Shown piece by piece: positions 8,965 through 18,016 of a stretch of DNA of 44,808 bases. The notes under the pieces were generated by a model. The model searched no databases, had not been told where the DNA came from, and saw only the letters and a list, made by a program, of their open reading frames with translations. Each line of letters opens with the position of its first letter. The stretch's first letter is position 1. The stretch spans positions 1 through 44,808 of the forward strand of contig JAAUZT010000017.1 in assembly GCA_014804485.1 (NCBI GenBank), read 5' to 3'. The position numbers and the translations under genes were made by a program. The DNA comes from Lachnospiraceae bacterium. Its GTDB lineage: Bacteria > Bacillota > Clostridia > Lachnospirales > Lachnospiraceae.

Positions 8965-9807
8965 TTATAACGACCTTACCGCATGTCTGTTCACATGACA
9001 ACAGATATTGACCGCTACCGGCAGTCCCGCGATATGCGTTGGGTAAGTATTAATATTAACCGCCAGCGCCGTAGTCGTTCCGCCAAGCCCTCCGGGCCCG
9101 ATCCCTGTCTCGTTAATCTTCAGAAGCAGCTCTTCTTCCAGTTCTTTTACATAAGGGATCTCTGAATGTTCGTTCACCGGTCTGGTGAGCGCTTTCTTCG
9201 CCATCAGGGCGCATTTCTCAAAAGTACCGCCTACACCCACACCCACAACCATCGGCGGGCACGCATTCGGACCGGCATCCTTGACTGCAGTCAGAATCGC
9301 ATTCTTAACACCATCTATTCCATCCGCGGGCTTAAGCATAAACACTCTGCTCATATTCTCACTCCCGAATCCCTTCGGTGCCACGGTGATCTTAACACTG
9401 TCCCCGACTACCAACTCATAATGAATGACCGCCGGTGTATTATCCTTCGTATTCTCACGGATTATAGGATCGTCAACCACGGATTTCCGCAAATATCCCT
9501 CTACATATCCCTGTCTGACACCCTCATTAACCGCTTCTTCCAGAGAACCGCCCGTAAAGTGTACATCCTGTCCGATCTCCATGAAGATTACCGCCATACC
9601 GGTATCCTGACAGATGGGGATCATATCTTCTCCGGCAATTTTCAGGTTATCCTGAAGCTGGCACAGAATCTGCCTTCCCAACGGCGCTTTCTCTTCCTGT
9701 AATGCATGCTTCATTGCCTCGTCCATATCTTCCGCGAGGAAATGATTCGCTTCAATACACATTTCTTTAATATTTCTTGTGACATCCGCCACATCTACCA
9801 TCCGCAT
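8965..9807 (-). CDS. Fumarate hydratase class I, alpha (N-terminal) subunit
   Basis: 280 residues, the normal size of the catalytic N-terminal subunit of class I fumarases. CQDTGMAVIF, PNACPPMVVGVGVGG and the VNICCHVNRHA end supply conserved cysteines expected to hold the 4Fe-4S cluster. KGFGSENMSR and GIGPGGLGGTTTAL are further family motifs. The ATG at 9807 gives the usual MR-x-(V/I)DVA start; a second ATG two codons on is equally close to the weak RBS. It is followed by the beta subunit gene, with which it should form the enzyme interconverting fumarate and malate in anaerobic metabolism. The 59-base gap from the HIT gene fits a shared transcript. Tartrate dehydratase is the main alternative. 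Confidence 0.92.
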   Translation of the reverse strand: MRMVDVADVTRNIKEMCIEANHFLAEDMDEAMKHALQEEKAPLGRQILCQLQDNLKIAGEDMIPICQDTGMAVIFMEIGQDVHFTGGSLEEAVNEGVRQGYVEGYLRKSVVDDPIIRENTKDNTPAVIHYELVVGDSVKITVAPKGFGSENMSRVFMLKPADGIDGVKNAILTAVKDAGPNACPPMVVGVGVGGTFEKCALMAKKALTRPVNEHSEIPYVKELEEELLLKINETGIGPGGLGGTTTALAVNINTYPTHIAGLPVAVNICCHVNRHAVRSL

Positions 9808-9866
9808 TGACTTACTCTGCCCTTTCCTGTTTCAACTGCCGCCATACTGACCACAGCATAATCCGT

Positions 9867-10280
9867 TTATTCCCGGCATATCTGATCCTTAACCGCTTTC
9901 AGTTCCTCCTGCGATACTTCCTGCGGCTTCCATCCGATCTTCTGTCCGTCCGCTCGATATCTCGGAATCAGGTGCATATGAAAATGGAAGACTGTCTGTC
10001 CTGCCAGATCTCCGTTATTCTGCACCAGATTGAATCCCTCACATCCCAGACGCTCTGTCATCATAGCTGCCATCTTCTTAGCCAGTTTCATGACCTCTCC
10101 GGCAATCGTCTCCGGCAGTTCATACAGATTTGCATAATGTTCTTTGGGCAGAATCAGCGCATGCCCTTTCGTCGCCGGTCCCAGATCAAGAATCACACGG
10201 AAGGTTTCATCTTCAAACAATGTCTGGGACGGAATCTCTCCGTTTGCAATTTTACAAAAAATACAATTAGCGTCTTTCAT
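9867..10280 (-). CDS. HIT family nucleotide-binding hydrolase
   Basis: 137 residues, the normal length of a bacterial HIT (Hint-like) protein. HFHMHLIPR at residues 99-107 is the histidine triad with the nucleophilic histidine in the middle. CIFC at residues 6-9 and a later histidine are the usual structural zinc site. NGDLAGQTVFHFH is the conserved lead-in. Such proteins hydrolyse nucleoside phosphoramidates or related nucleotides; the physiological substrate here is unknown. The start follows a GAGAGGA Shine-Dalgarno sequence. It lies between the flavodoxin-SCP2 gene (33 bases upstream) and fumarase alpha, probably in the same operon, with no evident functional link. Confidence 0.93.
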   Translation of the reverse strand: MKDANCIFCKIANGEIPSQTLFEDETFRVILDLGPATKGHALILPKEHYANLYELPETIAGEVMKLAKKMAAMMTERLGCEGFNLVQNNGDLAGQTVFHFHMHLIPRYRADGQKIGWKPQEVSQEELKAVKDQICRE

Positions 10281-10313
10281 TATTACAATCCTCTCCTATC
10301 TCACTCACATTTA

Positions 10314-11324
10314 TTATAATCCGGTCGGTCTGGCGCCGAATATAAGTGCCTGGTCCAATATGCGGAGCGCCTTGAAGTCACCCTTCATCTTCATATCGCC
10401 TGCCATAAACGAAGCCTGAAACGTAGACTTGCCGGCCACAATACCAATCATAACCTCTCTGGGCATCTGCACCTCCACATCTGCATGGCTGCCCTCACCG
10501 TAGAAGCATCGAAGATCGCCCCCGCTTATTCCGATAAATAGCGGTGTCTTCTTCTCCTCTATCACGATCTTAAAGTCCCCTGCCAATCCGGGCTGCGGTT
10601 TGAAATGTTCCTGAATCTCTTTCAAAAATTCCGTAGTGTCTTCTTTCTCGCTGCTTCCCATCATATCCCTGAACATGCTGGCCAGTTCCTGAATATCCGC
10701 TTTCTGCCTCTGCACATAAGTATCATCGGCAACATACTGGGAAAGCTGTTCTGACTCCTGCGGTGTAAAGTTAATATTTTTTGTAATTGCCACCTTCTGT
10801 TTTACTGCCTGATTGCTCGCCGGCAGACATGCCATCTTCTGGTTGATCGTACGATACAGGTTTTCCGCCTTTTTCTCTATGATGCGAATATATTCTTCAT
10901 TCTCTTCCAGAATAGATGTGTCCGTAATGTATCCGCAGATACCGTCGCAGGGAAGTCCGCCCAGAATCTCCCATGCCGTTACCAGATCAAGCATACCGCC
11001 CCGCTCTCCGTATGTGGTTGACATGACGATCGGGCTCATATAGATCTCACTGATCCGTTCCTTATCTCCGTACAGCCAGCAGGAATCAAGGAACTGCTGC
11101 ATATATCCGCCTATGCCGTACCACTCCACCGTCGTCGCAAGAATAACACCGTCAGCAGTCTTTAAACTCTGCGGAAGGGTCGTGATACTGTTCTTCAACT
11201 CATAGAGCTGGAAATACTCCACCGTAACACGAAGCTCTTCCAGCACTTCCTTCATTTTATTGATTACGAAGAGTGTGGGATCATCCATCAATCCCCGTCC
11301 GCCATAATAGATATTAATCTTCAT
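10314..11324 (-). CDS. Flavodoxin-like NAD(P)H-dependent reductase fused to an SCP2-like domain
   Basis: 336 residues from the ATG at 11324, which overlaps the end of the rhomboid gene by 11 bases; RBS AAAGGA precedes it. Residues 1-180 resemble the flavodoxin/NADPH-dependent FMN reductase fold: MKINIYYGGRG start, TTVEWYGIGGYMQQFLD as the flavin phosphate/ring loop, and STTYGERGGM. Residues 225-336 resemble an SCP2 sterol-carrier-type domain, with GDFKIVIEEKKTPLFIGISG, EVMIGIVAGKSTFQASFMAG and the end KALRILDQALIFG. The fusion suggests a cytoplasmic flavoenzyme with a hydrophobic ligand pocket; the substrate is unknown. The middle (about 180-225) is a linker. Confidence 0.75.
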   Translation of the reverse strand: MKINIYYGGRGLMDDPTLFVINKMKEVLEELRVTVEYFQLYELKNSITTLPQSLKTADGVILATTVEWYGIGGYMQQFLDSCWLYGDKERISEIYMSPIVMSTTYGERGGMLDLVTAWEILGGLPCDGICGYITDTSILEENEEYIRIIEKKAENLYRTINQKMACLPASNQAVKQKVAITKNINFTPQESEQLSQYVADDTYVQRQKADIQELASMFRDMMGSSEKEDTTEFLKEIQEHFKPQPGLAGDFKIVIEEKKTPLFIGISGGDLRCFYGEGSHADVEVQMPREVMIGIVAGKSTFQASFMAGDMKMKGDFKALRILDQALIFGARPTGL

Positions 11325-12390
11325 TGATATTCTTGTCCTTTCCTGCCCGGATCTGCGGGCACAGCATCGCAATGACCGCCATCGCGGCAAATCCCATGAG
11401 AATACCACCTATATGTGCCGCGTTATTGACATTCGTACCGGTAAAGCCGCAATAAAGTGAAAATACAATGGCAAAGGCAAGCCTGCCTATTGTCATATAC
11501 TCTAATTTACCGTGATACAGAATAACCAACATAAGCAAAGCGCCTTCCACACCAAAGACCGCACCGCTGGCTCCCACGGAGGTATAATAGTCCCTCATCA
11601 GAAGCTCATATCCCATGGATAAAACCGCACCTGCCGTTCCTGAGAGAAAATAAATCACCGCATATAGAATATGCCCTGTTTTCTTCTCCACAATCTCCCC
11701 AATATAATACAAAATGATCATATTGCTGAAAAGGTGCTGTGTACTCGAATGCAGAAACATCGAAGTAATTATCCGGTAATACGAACCGTCCTTCGCAATC
11801 TCCTTTACACCGAGCGCACCTTTATTATATAGCAGATCATCGGTAAATGTACATATCAGAAATACGATCACATTGGCTGCCACCAGACAAATATTCACCC
11901 ACGGCAGTTTCGCGATCTGCTCCCGACTCCACTTCTCCCGATAAAATCTCCCTTCTCCCTGCGCTGCTTCCTTACGTCCGCCTTCATGATATACCGGTCT
12001 GGACAGAAAATCCTCTAAAACCGCCCTCCATCCATAGAAATCCGACACTTGATTCTCATATATGATCAATTTGTCAGCACTGGTGTCAACGATCCAGCAG
12101 AAACTATCCTCACTGCACAGTTTCTTCGCCCACTCCGCATCCTTACATAAAATCAAGGTCATCATATGAATCTCTATCTCACCTCTGCTGTGAAAATACC
12201 CGGCTCCGCGCTCTTTCATCCGTGTATACCACTCCGGTGAGATTTCTGTACTCTCCCGATAATCCATCACAAATATAACCGTACACCCCTGATTTTCTTC
12301 GTGACAATAAAATGCATATTCCGGGGAATTAGTCGGAATTTTAATATATCCTTTTGCATAAAACAAGGGCTCTATCTGCTCCAAGACCAT
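11314..12390 (-). CDS. Rhomboid family intramembrane serine protease
   Basis: 358 residues from the ATG at 12390; the in-frame TTG at 12402 is rejected because the GGAG Shine-Dalgarno overlaps it. Residues 1-150 are a soluble cytoplasmic domain of unknown role. Residues 165-350 hold about six membrane helices. VGASGAVFG contains the GxSG catalytic serine (about S275), NNAAHIGGILMG the catalytic histidine (about H326), and HLFSN (about 219-223) the HxxxN oxyanion motif. All catalytic elements are intact, so an active membrane protease is expected. It is the first gene of the apparent operon leading to the fumarase genes. Confidence 0.9.
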   Translation of the reverse strand: MVLEQIEPLFYAKGYIKIPTNSPEYAFYCHEENQGCTVIFVMDYRESTEISPEWYTRMKERGAGYFHSRGEIEIHMMTLILCKDAEWAKKLCSEDSFCWIVDTSADKLIIYENQVSDFYGWRAVLEDFLSRPVYHEGGRKEAAQGEGRFYREKWSREQIAKLPWVNICLVAANVIVFLICTFTDDLLYNKGALGVKEIAKDGSYYRIITSMFLHSSTQHLFSNMIILYYIGEIVEKKTGHILYAVIYFLSGTAGAVLSMGYELLMRDYYTSVGASGAVFGVEGALLMLVILYHGKLEYMTIGRLAFAIVFSLYCGFTGTNVNNAAHIGGILMGFAAMAVIAMLCPQIRAGKDKNINED

Positions 12391-12436
12391 GACACACTCC
12401 AAATGTACTTCCGCATAAATTAACTATTTCTATGAG

Positions 12437-12463
12437 ATTATCATTTTCAGTTTATCATGTCAA
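12437..12463 (-). promoter_or_regulatory. Putative promoter of the rhomboid-fumarase operon
   Basis: TTGACA (12458-12463, perfect) and GATAAT (12437-12442) on the minus strand, with a short 15-base spacer. It is about 47 bases upstream of the rhomboid ATG. Confidence 0.5.
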
Positions 12464-12494
12464 ATCACGGCTGCTACCAGCTTTGAAATGTAAA

Positions 12495-12516
12495 ACCGGA
12501 AATACTCAATATTTCC
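12495..12516 (-). terminator. Weak terminator-like hairpin after the DUF2142 gene
   Basis: GGAAATA-TTGAG-TATTTCC on the minus strand, followed by GG and TTTT. The stem is short and AT-rich, so termination would be partial. It lies 34 bases past the DUF2142 stop codon. Confidence 0.4.
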
Positions 12517-12549
12517 AGATACCGCAGTGCCACACAATCTGCATCGGCA

Positions 12550-14511
12550 TCAATGCCACAGCCCTTGAATCATTTCAAGCATCATCGACGCATTCATCCA
12601 AGTCGCAAAGAGATAGAAATAGCGGTTGAACTGATACTCCGCCGTGTTCTCTTCCTCTGGTTTACACTCGTTTTGAGTTAGTTTTGCCCGGTAAATATAT
12701 TTTAAAATACTGCTCAATACAAAACCAAGCGGGAAAAGAAGCGGCACAAAATATCTGCCCTGTATTCCTTCAACAAGCGGTGCTTTAAGCGCATTATACT
12801 GTACATAAATCGCCGTAAAAGTAAGTGCTGTTACAGACAGGGCAATCAGTGTATATACCACGTTTGCCTTTACATCTTGATGTAGAGAAGATTTTGGATG
12901 AAATATCAGCATGATCACCGTGCAAACAATGCAGACAATCGGGAAAAAGGAATTGACCGCAACGTTCTGCGCCCATCCCGCGATTCCGCCGAACATACCC
13001 TTCAAATACAGTTCAAACCACGTGTGAAGCGTATTTCTGAGCACATTCAGATAGGACATTGGGTTCGTGAGAATAAAACGAATCTGTTCACTTGAATTTC
13101 CATTCATCTTAGCTGCATAACGATTTACAAAGCCAAATGTAACGGCGGACCACGCAAAATATGCTGCCAGCGCTGCGGCAAAAGAAGAGAAAATAAAAAT
13201 TCCTTTTTTTCGTCCACCACCAAAGTTCTCCTTGGGAATCAGGAACAGCAACAGGGAAAACGGAACATAAACAACCTTGCACAAAGAAAAGACCAGCGGT
13301 AACACCCACAACAGAGCGGCCGCTGCCTTTGTCAGCCTGCATTTCCTCTCACATAAAATCAAAAGATAAACCTGCCCCAGAAGCAGAATGGAAATCATAA
13401 CTCCGTCCAGAGAAGTGGATCCTGCCTCAATGAGAGTAATAGGCAGTAATGCACTCACAGCAATCATTCCCCTGTTGACCGGACACATCCGATAGGCACA
13501 ACTTACCATCGCCACAAACGCAGCAAGCGAAAATGCTCTCGCAAAAAATATAAGAACGAGTGTTTTGTGAGTAAATTGCTTCCCAATAAGTATTCCCAGA
13601 ATATGGGGGAGATAGGCAAGTGGTGTATACAGCGCGGTATTATCATGTACGTAATACCGTTTTGCCTCATCATCCAACTGTATATTTCGATGCAGATAAA
13701 TATGTGAATAGTCCGCCTGAAAGTCCAAATCCGCTGTCAGATGTTCCGGCAGCCAGGCTTTTTCGTCCTGTTGATCGTGCGTATAAAAATTTCCTTCCGT
13801 CACTTCATAAGCCCTGATAAAATGATTGAAAGAATCAGGAATATTCGAAAACGGCACAACACAAATATAACAGACCCCCGTTATCGCCAAAAATACTGCA
13901 AATTTGAGAGTCTCATTTTTGACTGCATTCACTGCAAAAATGCTCGCTAGAAGAAATAACATGATCACCACAGAGATTAGGAGCAGACTCCATTTAGAAC
14001 CGATCGAACCATAGATCAATCTGATACATGGCTGCATATTCTCATCAAAGGCCAGAGCAATGTGAGATGCGCCAGCCGCTTGATCGGACGCAATCGCCAC
14101 TGTCGCTTCGTTTTCGGTCAAGGTATATTTTTGATCAGTCATAAGCTGTATATATTGATCGTCCGGTATTTCATCCGATTTAATCCGCCATCGGGCAACT
14201 TCTCCCTGCTCCGCAGAAAGAGTAACAGTCACCGTTTCGTCACCCTTTAATTGAGAATTTGTATCGATAAGCCGGATCTGAATTCCCGTAATGGTTTGGT
14301 CTTGCAGCAGGAGTTGATAGCTGTTTATTTCTTTGGCACCAATCGCCGTGAGCGGCGCGGTTTCATCCATATCCTTATAGTCATCCTGAATAAACAGGGC
14401 ATTCGGATGAATATTGTAGATTTGAAAACCGAGGAACATAGTGACGACGAAGGTACATATAATATAAAGCCAATGATTTTGGACAGTTCTTTTTATTTCT
14501 TCTTTTAACAT
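12550..14511 (-). CDS. DUF2142 family polytopic membrane protein
   Basis: 653 residues with an N-terminal membrane helix (about 14-32), an extracytoplasmic domain to about residue 175, then roughly ten further helices. VPFSNIPDSFNHFIRAYEVT is the recognisable DUF2142 signature (a P-D-x2-x-H-x2-R-A-Y pattern). The family resembles GT-C type membrane glycosyltransferases and is often near cell-surface polysaccharide genes. A role in envelope glycan transfer is inference only. The start has GGTAGGG upstream. It is transcribed after a 223-base leader containing a two-tier hairpin and is separate from the Tad operon that precedes it. Confidence 0.75.
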   Translation of the reverse strand: MLKEEIKRTVQNHWLYIICTFVVTMFLGFQIYNIHPNALFIQDDYKDMDETAPLTAIGAKEINSYQLLLQDQTITGIQIRLIDTNSQLKGDETVTVTLSAEQGEVARWRIKSDEIPDDQYIQLMTDQKYTLTENEATVAIASDQAAGASHIALAFDENMQPCIRLIYGSIGSKWSLLLISVVIMLFLLASIFAVNAVKNETLKFAVFLAITGVCYICVVPFSNIPDSFNHFIRAYEVTEGNFYTHDQQDEKAWLPEHLTADLDFQADYSHIYLHRNIQLDDEAKRYYVHDNTALYTPLAYLPHILGILIGKQFTHKTLVLIFFARAFSLAAFVAMVSCAYRMCPVNRGMIAVSALLPITLIEAGSTSLDGVMISILLLGQVYLLILCERKCRLTKAAAALLWVLPLVFSLCKVVYVPFSLLLFLIPKENFGGGRKKGIFIFSSFAAALAAYFAWSAVTFGFVNRYAAKMNGNSSEQIRFILTNPMSYLNVLRNTLHTWFELYLKGMFGGIAGWAQNVAVNSFFPIVCIVCTVIMLIFHPKSSLHQDVKANVVYTLIALSVTALTFTAIYVQYNALKAPLVEGIQGRYFVPLLFPLGFVLSSILKYIYRAKLTQNECKPEEENTAEYQFNRYFYLFATWMNASMMLEMIQGLWH

Positions 14512-14586
14512 CTTTTTCCCTACCTTTCATCTTAGCAGACCACATTCTCCGGCGCACTTCGCCGCCAAAAAAATCTCTATTTTTCT

Positions 14587-14629
14587 ACAGCCACAGCAGA
14601 ACTGGAATATCCAGTTAAAACACGGCTGT
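14587..14629. other. Two-tier hairpin between the Tad operon and DUF2142 gene
   Basis: ACAGCC/GGCTGT (14587-14592 and 14624-14629) enclose a perfect inner stem AACTGGA-ATA-TCCAGTT (14600-14616). No T-run follows on the minus strand, so it is not a standard terminator. A TATAAT at 14681-14686 (minus) lies upstream but has only a poor -35. The rest of 14512-14734 shows nothing else I can name. Confidence 0.45.
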
Positions 14630-14734
14630 TGTGCAGCTTACAACCGTATTTACCAAGATTCGGTGAATAATTCAAGGCTAATTATAACAGATTTGGCTAT
14701 GAAATTAAAGGGGACTTAACCAGCCATTGCACAT

Positions 14735-16177
14735 CTATCGGTAACAATAATTAAGATTCCCAAAACGTATTTCATCTCCCGCCTCGATCTCCACAGTCTC
14801 TTGCGGCTGCATACGCAGACCGTTCCTATATGTCCCGTTGGTAGAGTTCATATCCGTCAACAAGACTCTTTCTCCCTCTCTGTCAAATCTGGCGTGAATC
14901 CTGCTGACAGAGTTATCCGCAAGCACATAATCCACGCAGCCCGCCATCTTACCGATCGTGCACGGAAATTTTTTTAATTCAATGTGTTGTTTATTTTTCC
15001 GATCCATTGCATATAGTTTGCACTCTGTAAATTTACTCTCATCATAGAAAACCGTATTGCCGTAGCCGTCTTCAGGCTGTCCTGCCGCTGTTGGCCCGGT
15101 CTGAAACGACACATCCCGACTGCGGTTCATTCGTCCTGATGCCAAGTCCACAGCACCGTATCCTACCGGATTCAGATCCATATCTCTGCTGATTACATGC
15201 TCTAACGACACAGGGGTCGTCTCCTGTAAATACCCCTCTTCCGATCCCCATTCCATATCCGGGTAAGTTTTGTTCTCTACTTCTCTTCCGGCCTTCTTTG
15301 TTTCTGCCGGCTTCTTACTGCTTTTGACGATCCGTGACAGGCACATCAAAAAACAGATGCCCATCGCCGCCGCGGAAGCGCCGAGTATGATTTCCTCCCG
15401 CTGTGTTAATTCATACAGATACCAAACTGCCGCCGCCCCTGCAATACTAAGCATTGACAGAATAGCAAATACAGGATAAAACAACCCGATTCTGCGGGGC
15501 ATCTCATTACCGGATACGACCGGCTGTACACTCTCTGTCACATCAAATATCGGTGTTACATCATCTGATTGCCCCATCGGTTCGTATACCGGCTGCAGAT
15601 CGGGCTCACTCTTCTGTTCCTGCAAAGTCTCCGCCTCCTCCTCCAGTATCTGCAATGCGTCTTCCAGCGAAAAACAGCCTTCCTCCGACATTTCATATAT
15701 CCGATACATATCTTCCGTAAGCTTCTGATCCTCCGGATCAATATGCTCCAGCAGGAAATCCATAAGCGGTCTGCAGGCTTCCTCCGCTGTCGCCGCATAT
15801 TCCGGATAGTATAAACCTATGTACTTCTTGTCGCTAATATCATAGTAGATATGTTCCGGCTGCAGAACCAGCCCTGTCTCATCCATAAAATAGCCTGACA
15901 ACCTGTCGCATATTGCATGAAGCTGCCACAAAATGTCCTTCACCTGCTCATAAGACATCTTTCTGCCCTTGTACAGACCCTCCAGCGTTGTCTTGGAACT
16001 GATATCATAATAGTAATAAACCATTCCGTTTATATGGCGTACGGAACACCTTAGAATCTCGTCAATTTTACCTGACATGAGTATCTTATGCTGATAGCTC
16101 CCGGCCGCCTGCCTCCGACTGCATTGCAGTATCATATAATTGTGTCGGTAATCTTTATAATATTTTGCATCTAACAT
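14735..16177 (-). CDS. FHA domain protein with N-terminal DUF6382-like domain (Tad pilus locus)
   Basis: 480 residues. The N-terminal 185 residues (MLDAKYYKDYRHNYMILQ opening) resemble DUF6382, a kinase-fold-like domain found with FHA proteins in clostridia. Two membrane helices lie at about 230-285. The C-terminal 80 residues are a good forkhead-associated domain: TIGKMAG, NSVSRIHARF and MNSTNGTYRNG carry the phosphothreonine-binding residues. It is the last gene of the Tad operon, 19 bases after the small TadE-like gene, with a GGAG Shine-Dalgarno sequence. The FHA domain suggests Ser/Thr phosphorylation sensing in pilus assembly; the partner kinase is not in this window. Confidence 0.8.
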   Translation of the reverse strand: MLDAKYYKDYRHNYMILQCSRRQAAGSYQHKILMSGKIDEILRCSVRHINGMVYYYYDISSKTTLEGLYKGRKMSYEQVKDILWQLHAICDRLSGYFMDETGLVLQPEHIYYDISDKKYIGLYYPEYAATAEEACRPLMDFLLEHIDPEDQKLTEDMYRIYEMSEEGCFSLEDALQILEEEAETLQEQKSEPDLQPVYEPMGQSDDVTPIFDVTESVQPVVSGNEMPRRIGLFYPVFAILSMLSIAGAAAVWYLYELTQREEIILGASAAAMGICFLMCLSRIVKSSKKPAETKKAGREVENKTYPDMEWGSEEGYLQETTPVSLEHVISRDMDLNPVGYGAVDLASGRMNRSRDVSFQTGPTAAGQPEDGYGNTVFYDESKFTECKLYAMDRKNKQHIELKKFPCTIGKMAGCVDYVLADNSVSRIHARFDREGERVLLTDMNSTNGTYRNGLRMQPQETVEIEAGDEIRFGNLNYCYR

Positions 16178-16196
16178 ACTGATTCTCCTTTTTACG

Positions 16197-16649
16197 CTAT
16201 TTCACATTCTCCAGCACATTCCCAATCCATCTGCTTTTACGTATTATATGCGTCGGATTGATGATCTGCGCCCTTGCACGGGTCCGAATCTTCCACCCGG
16301 TCGCATCATGCATGGTAAAAGCTGCACGAATCGGCACCTTAACCTGACACTCTCCCGTCACATCCGCAACATTGCCCTTACGATCCACACTCCCGTGCAC
16401 TTCTCCCGTCCCGAAATATTTCTCCCCGAATTGTTCCTTCATATGCGCGGTGATATAAGGCACAATATTATCCTCCTGCTTCTGGATGCTCCCCCGGAAG
16501 CAGACCGCATAGGCATCCTGAAAGAGTACACATTTATCATAAGAATAGAAAGACAGATAGATCAGAAAGACAAAGAGAAAGAGCGTCCACGTAATGATAA
16601 AGGATGCCTCTACCGTCATATACCCTCCCGCTTTTTTTCTCAGAAACAT
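16197..16649 (-). CDS. Small TadE-like pseudopilin
   Basis: 150 residues from the ATG at 16649, which overlaps the end of the preceding prepilin peptidase gene by 10 bases; the longer open frame to 16826 is inside that gene. The N-terminus is KKAGGYMTVEASFIITW followed by a hydrophobic helix. This is the class III-type prepilin signal, with probable cleavage after the Gly-Gly and Glu near position +5. The remainder is a short extracytoplasmic domain. It is expected to be processed by one of the two prepilin peptidases and to act as a minor pilin of the Tad apparatus. Confidence 0.78.
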   Translation of the reverse strand: MFLRKKAGGYMTVEASFIITWTLFLFVFLIYLSFYSYDKCVLFQDAYAVCFRGSIQKQEDNIVPYITAHMKEQFGEKYFGTGEVHGSVDRKGNVADVTGECQVKVPIRAAFTMHDATGWKIRTRARAQIINPTHIIRKSRWIGNVLENVK

Positions 16650-17062
16650 ATCACAACCCCCATTCCCAACAATAAAAATGGTGCAAATGGAATCTCCCGA
16701 TCCCCCGTCGCTTTCCCGATTAATAACAGAATAAGCGCCACTATCGACTCTGCTGCCAGCCCCGCCAACAGGATCAGGAAACAGTTCTGCAGTCCCGTAA
16801 ACAGACCGATCATAACAAGGACCCATCCGTCCCCGTATCCCACCCTCTCACCGGTAATATAACTGAGCAGCCAGAAGGCGGCTCCGGGGAGGACTGACAA
16901 CAGCCCTGACATCCATGCTTCTTCTCCCATCGCGCCCCGCATGCGCAGAATCAACGCCGTTATAATTCCGATCCATACAACCACCAGCGGAATCTCTTTG
17001 CGGATACCGTCGCACACCGCGCAGATTCCCAGCAGAATAAACAACAATATTTCTACCCACAT
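16640..17062 (-). CDS. Second A24-type prepilin peptidase
   Basis: 140 residues, nearly all membrane helices. The two catalytic aspartates of the A24 family are seen: CAVCDGIRKEIP near residue 18 and the GYGDG motif near residue 77. It has the short TadV-like form without the N-terminal methylase domain. It overlaps its upstream neighbour (end 17053) by 10 bases and the next gene by 10, so translation is likely coupled. The operon also begins with another prepilin peptidase, so there are two; this one sits directly between the two TadE-like genes and may be specific for them (inference). Confidence 0.85.
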   Translation of the reverse strand: MWVEILLFILLGICAVCDGIRKEIPLVVVWIGIITALILRMRGAMGEEAWMSGLLSVLPGAAFWLLSYITGERVGYGDGWVLVMIGLFTGLQNCFLILLAGLAAESIVALILLLIGKATGDREIPFAPFLLLGMGVVICF

Positions 17063-17997
17063 TTAGAACACCTTCCTCTCCCACCGACTTGGGACAACGG
17101 CACCGTATAGATCGTCCGCTTCAATCCCGAACAATTGATCTGACTGTGATAGCTGCTGCCCTGCCTCGTAATATAGACCTGTCCCTGCGTTTTGCTCCCA
17201 CCGCATATTTCGCAGGGATAATATTTGCCGCCCGCCTGATTTCGCATATCATCGACCGCAGTTGCCGCAACTGACTCAACAGAAGGGTTTAGATAAGTGC
17301 AGTTGCGATCTATATGATATACGGTCCCCGTTTTGGTAATATACACCATCGGGTCTTCCTGACTCAGATCACTGACATGCTGCGTCACGTCATACCCCGT
17401 CCACGCCTTTCCGTAATACCGCTGTGACATAGCGAACCCATCAAATCCCATGACAGAGATCAACGGCTTGACTCGGTAAGATACCCGAAGATCAATGATA
17501 TCGCCTTCCCCCATAACAGTGGATCCCGCAAGGGAAACTCCGGCAGCTCCGCCCGTAACACAAGAATGATCCAGATCGCTCCTGCCGATATATTCCAGTA
17601 TCTGCCCTCTGGCATAAAGTTGTGTCATTGCCACCCCGGCTACACTCTCCGGAATCGCGCTTCCCACTGTCCGGTCATAGACGTATCCTGCAAACGCCAT
17701 CTTATTGCCCGTCTGATGCAGCGCCGCATTGATCCTGCTCTGTGTTCCGATGATATTGACTGCATACAGAATATTAATCACCGCAAACAGAAAAAACGGC
17801 AGAGCAAACGCCGCTTCCAGCGTCATGGAACCTTTCCTGCACAGAATCCTTCCTCTGCGGAAGGCGATAAAAGATGCCCTTTTTAGCGATCTGTAGATTA
17901 ATAGAATTAATTGACTAACTTGATCGGCATCAAGATATGTCCGGAGAGAATGTGCTGTCGTTTTATCAGTATTTTGTTTCAATCGTAAAAAGGACAT
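17053..17997 (-). CDS. TadE-like pilus protein with duplicated Cys-rich C-terminal motif
   Basis: 314 residues, start preceded by GGGAGGTGAT. After a basic 55-residue N-terminal region comes CRKGSMTLEAAFALPFFLF, a prepilin-like signal (Gly-Ser then Glu at +5) followed by a hydrophobic helix. The middle is an extracytoplasmic domain. The C-terminal 95 residues contain the same unit twice: VYIT-x-x-G-x-x-YH, then an N-C-x-x-L element, then C-x-x-C (YPCEICGG and GRCSKCG). The unit looks metal- or disulfide-forming. The long basic leader before the signal is unusual for TadE proteins; an internal start is possible but no better RBS is seen. Confidence 0.75.
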   Translation of the reverse strand: MSFLRLKQNTDKTTAHSLRTYLDADQVSQLILLIYRSLKRASFIAFRRGRILCRKGSMTLEAAFALPFFLFAVINILYAVNIIGTQSRINAALHQTGNKMAFAGYVYDRTVGSAIPESVAGVAMTQLYARGQILEYIGRSDLDHSCVTGGAAGVSLAGSTVMGEGDIIDLRVSYRVKPLISVMGFDGFAMSQRYYGKAWTGYDVTQHVSDLSQEDPMVYITKTGTVYHIDRNCTYLNPSVESVAATAVDDMRNQAGGKYYPCEICGGSKTQGQVYITRQGSSYHSQINCSGLKRTIYTVPLSQVGGRGRCSKCG

Positions 17998-18016
17998 CTT
18001 TTATCACCTCCCGCAT

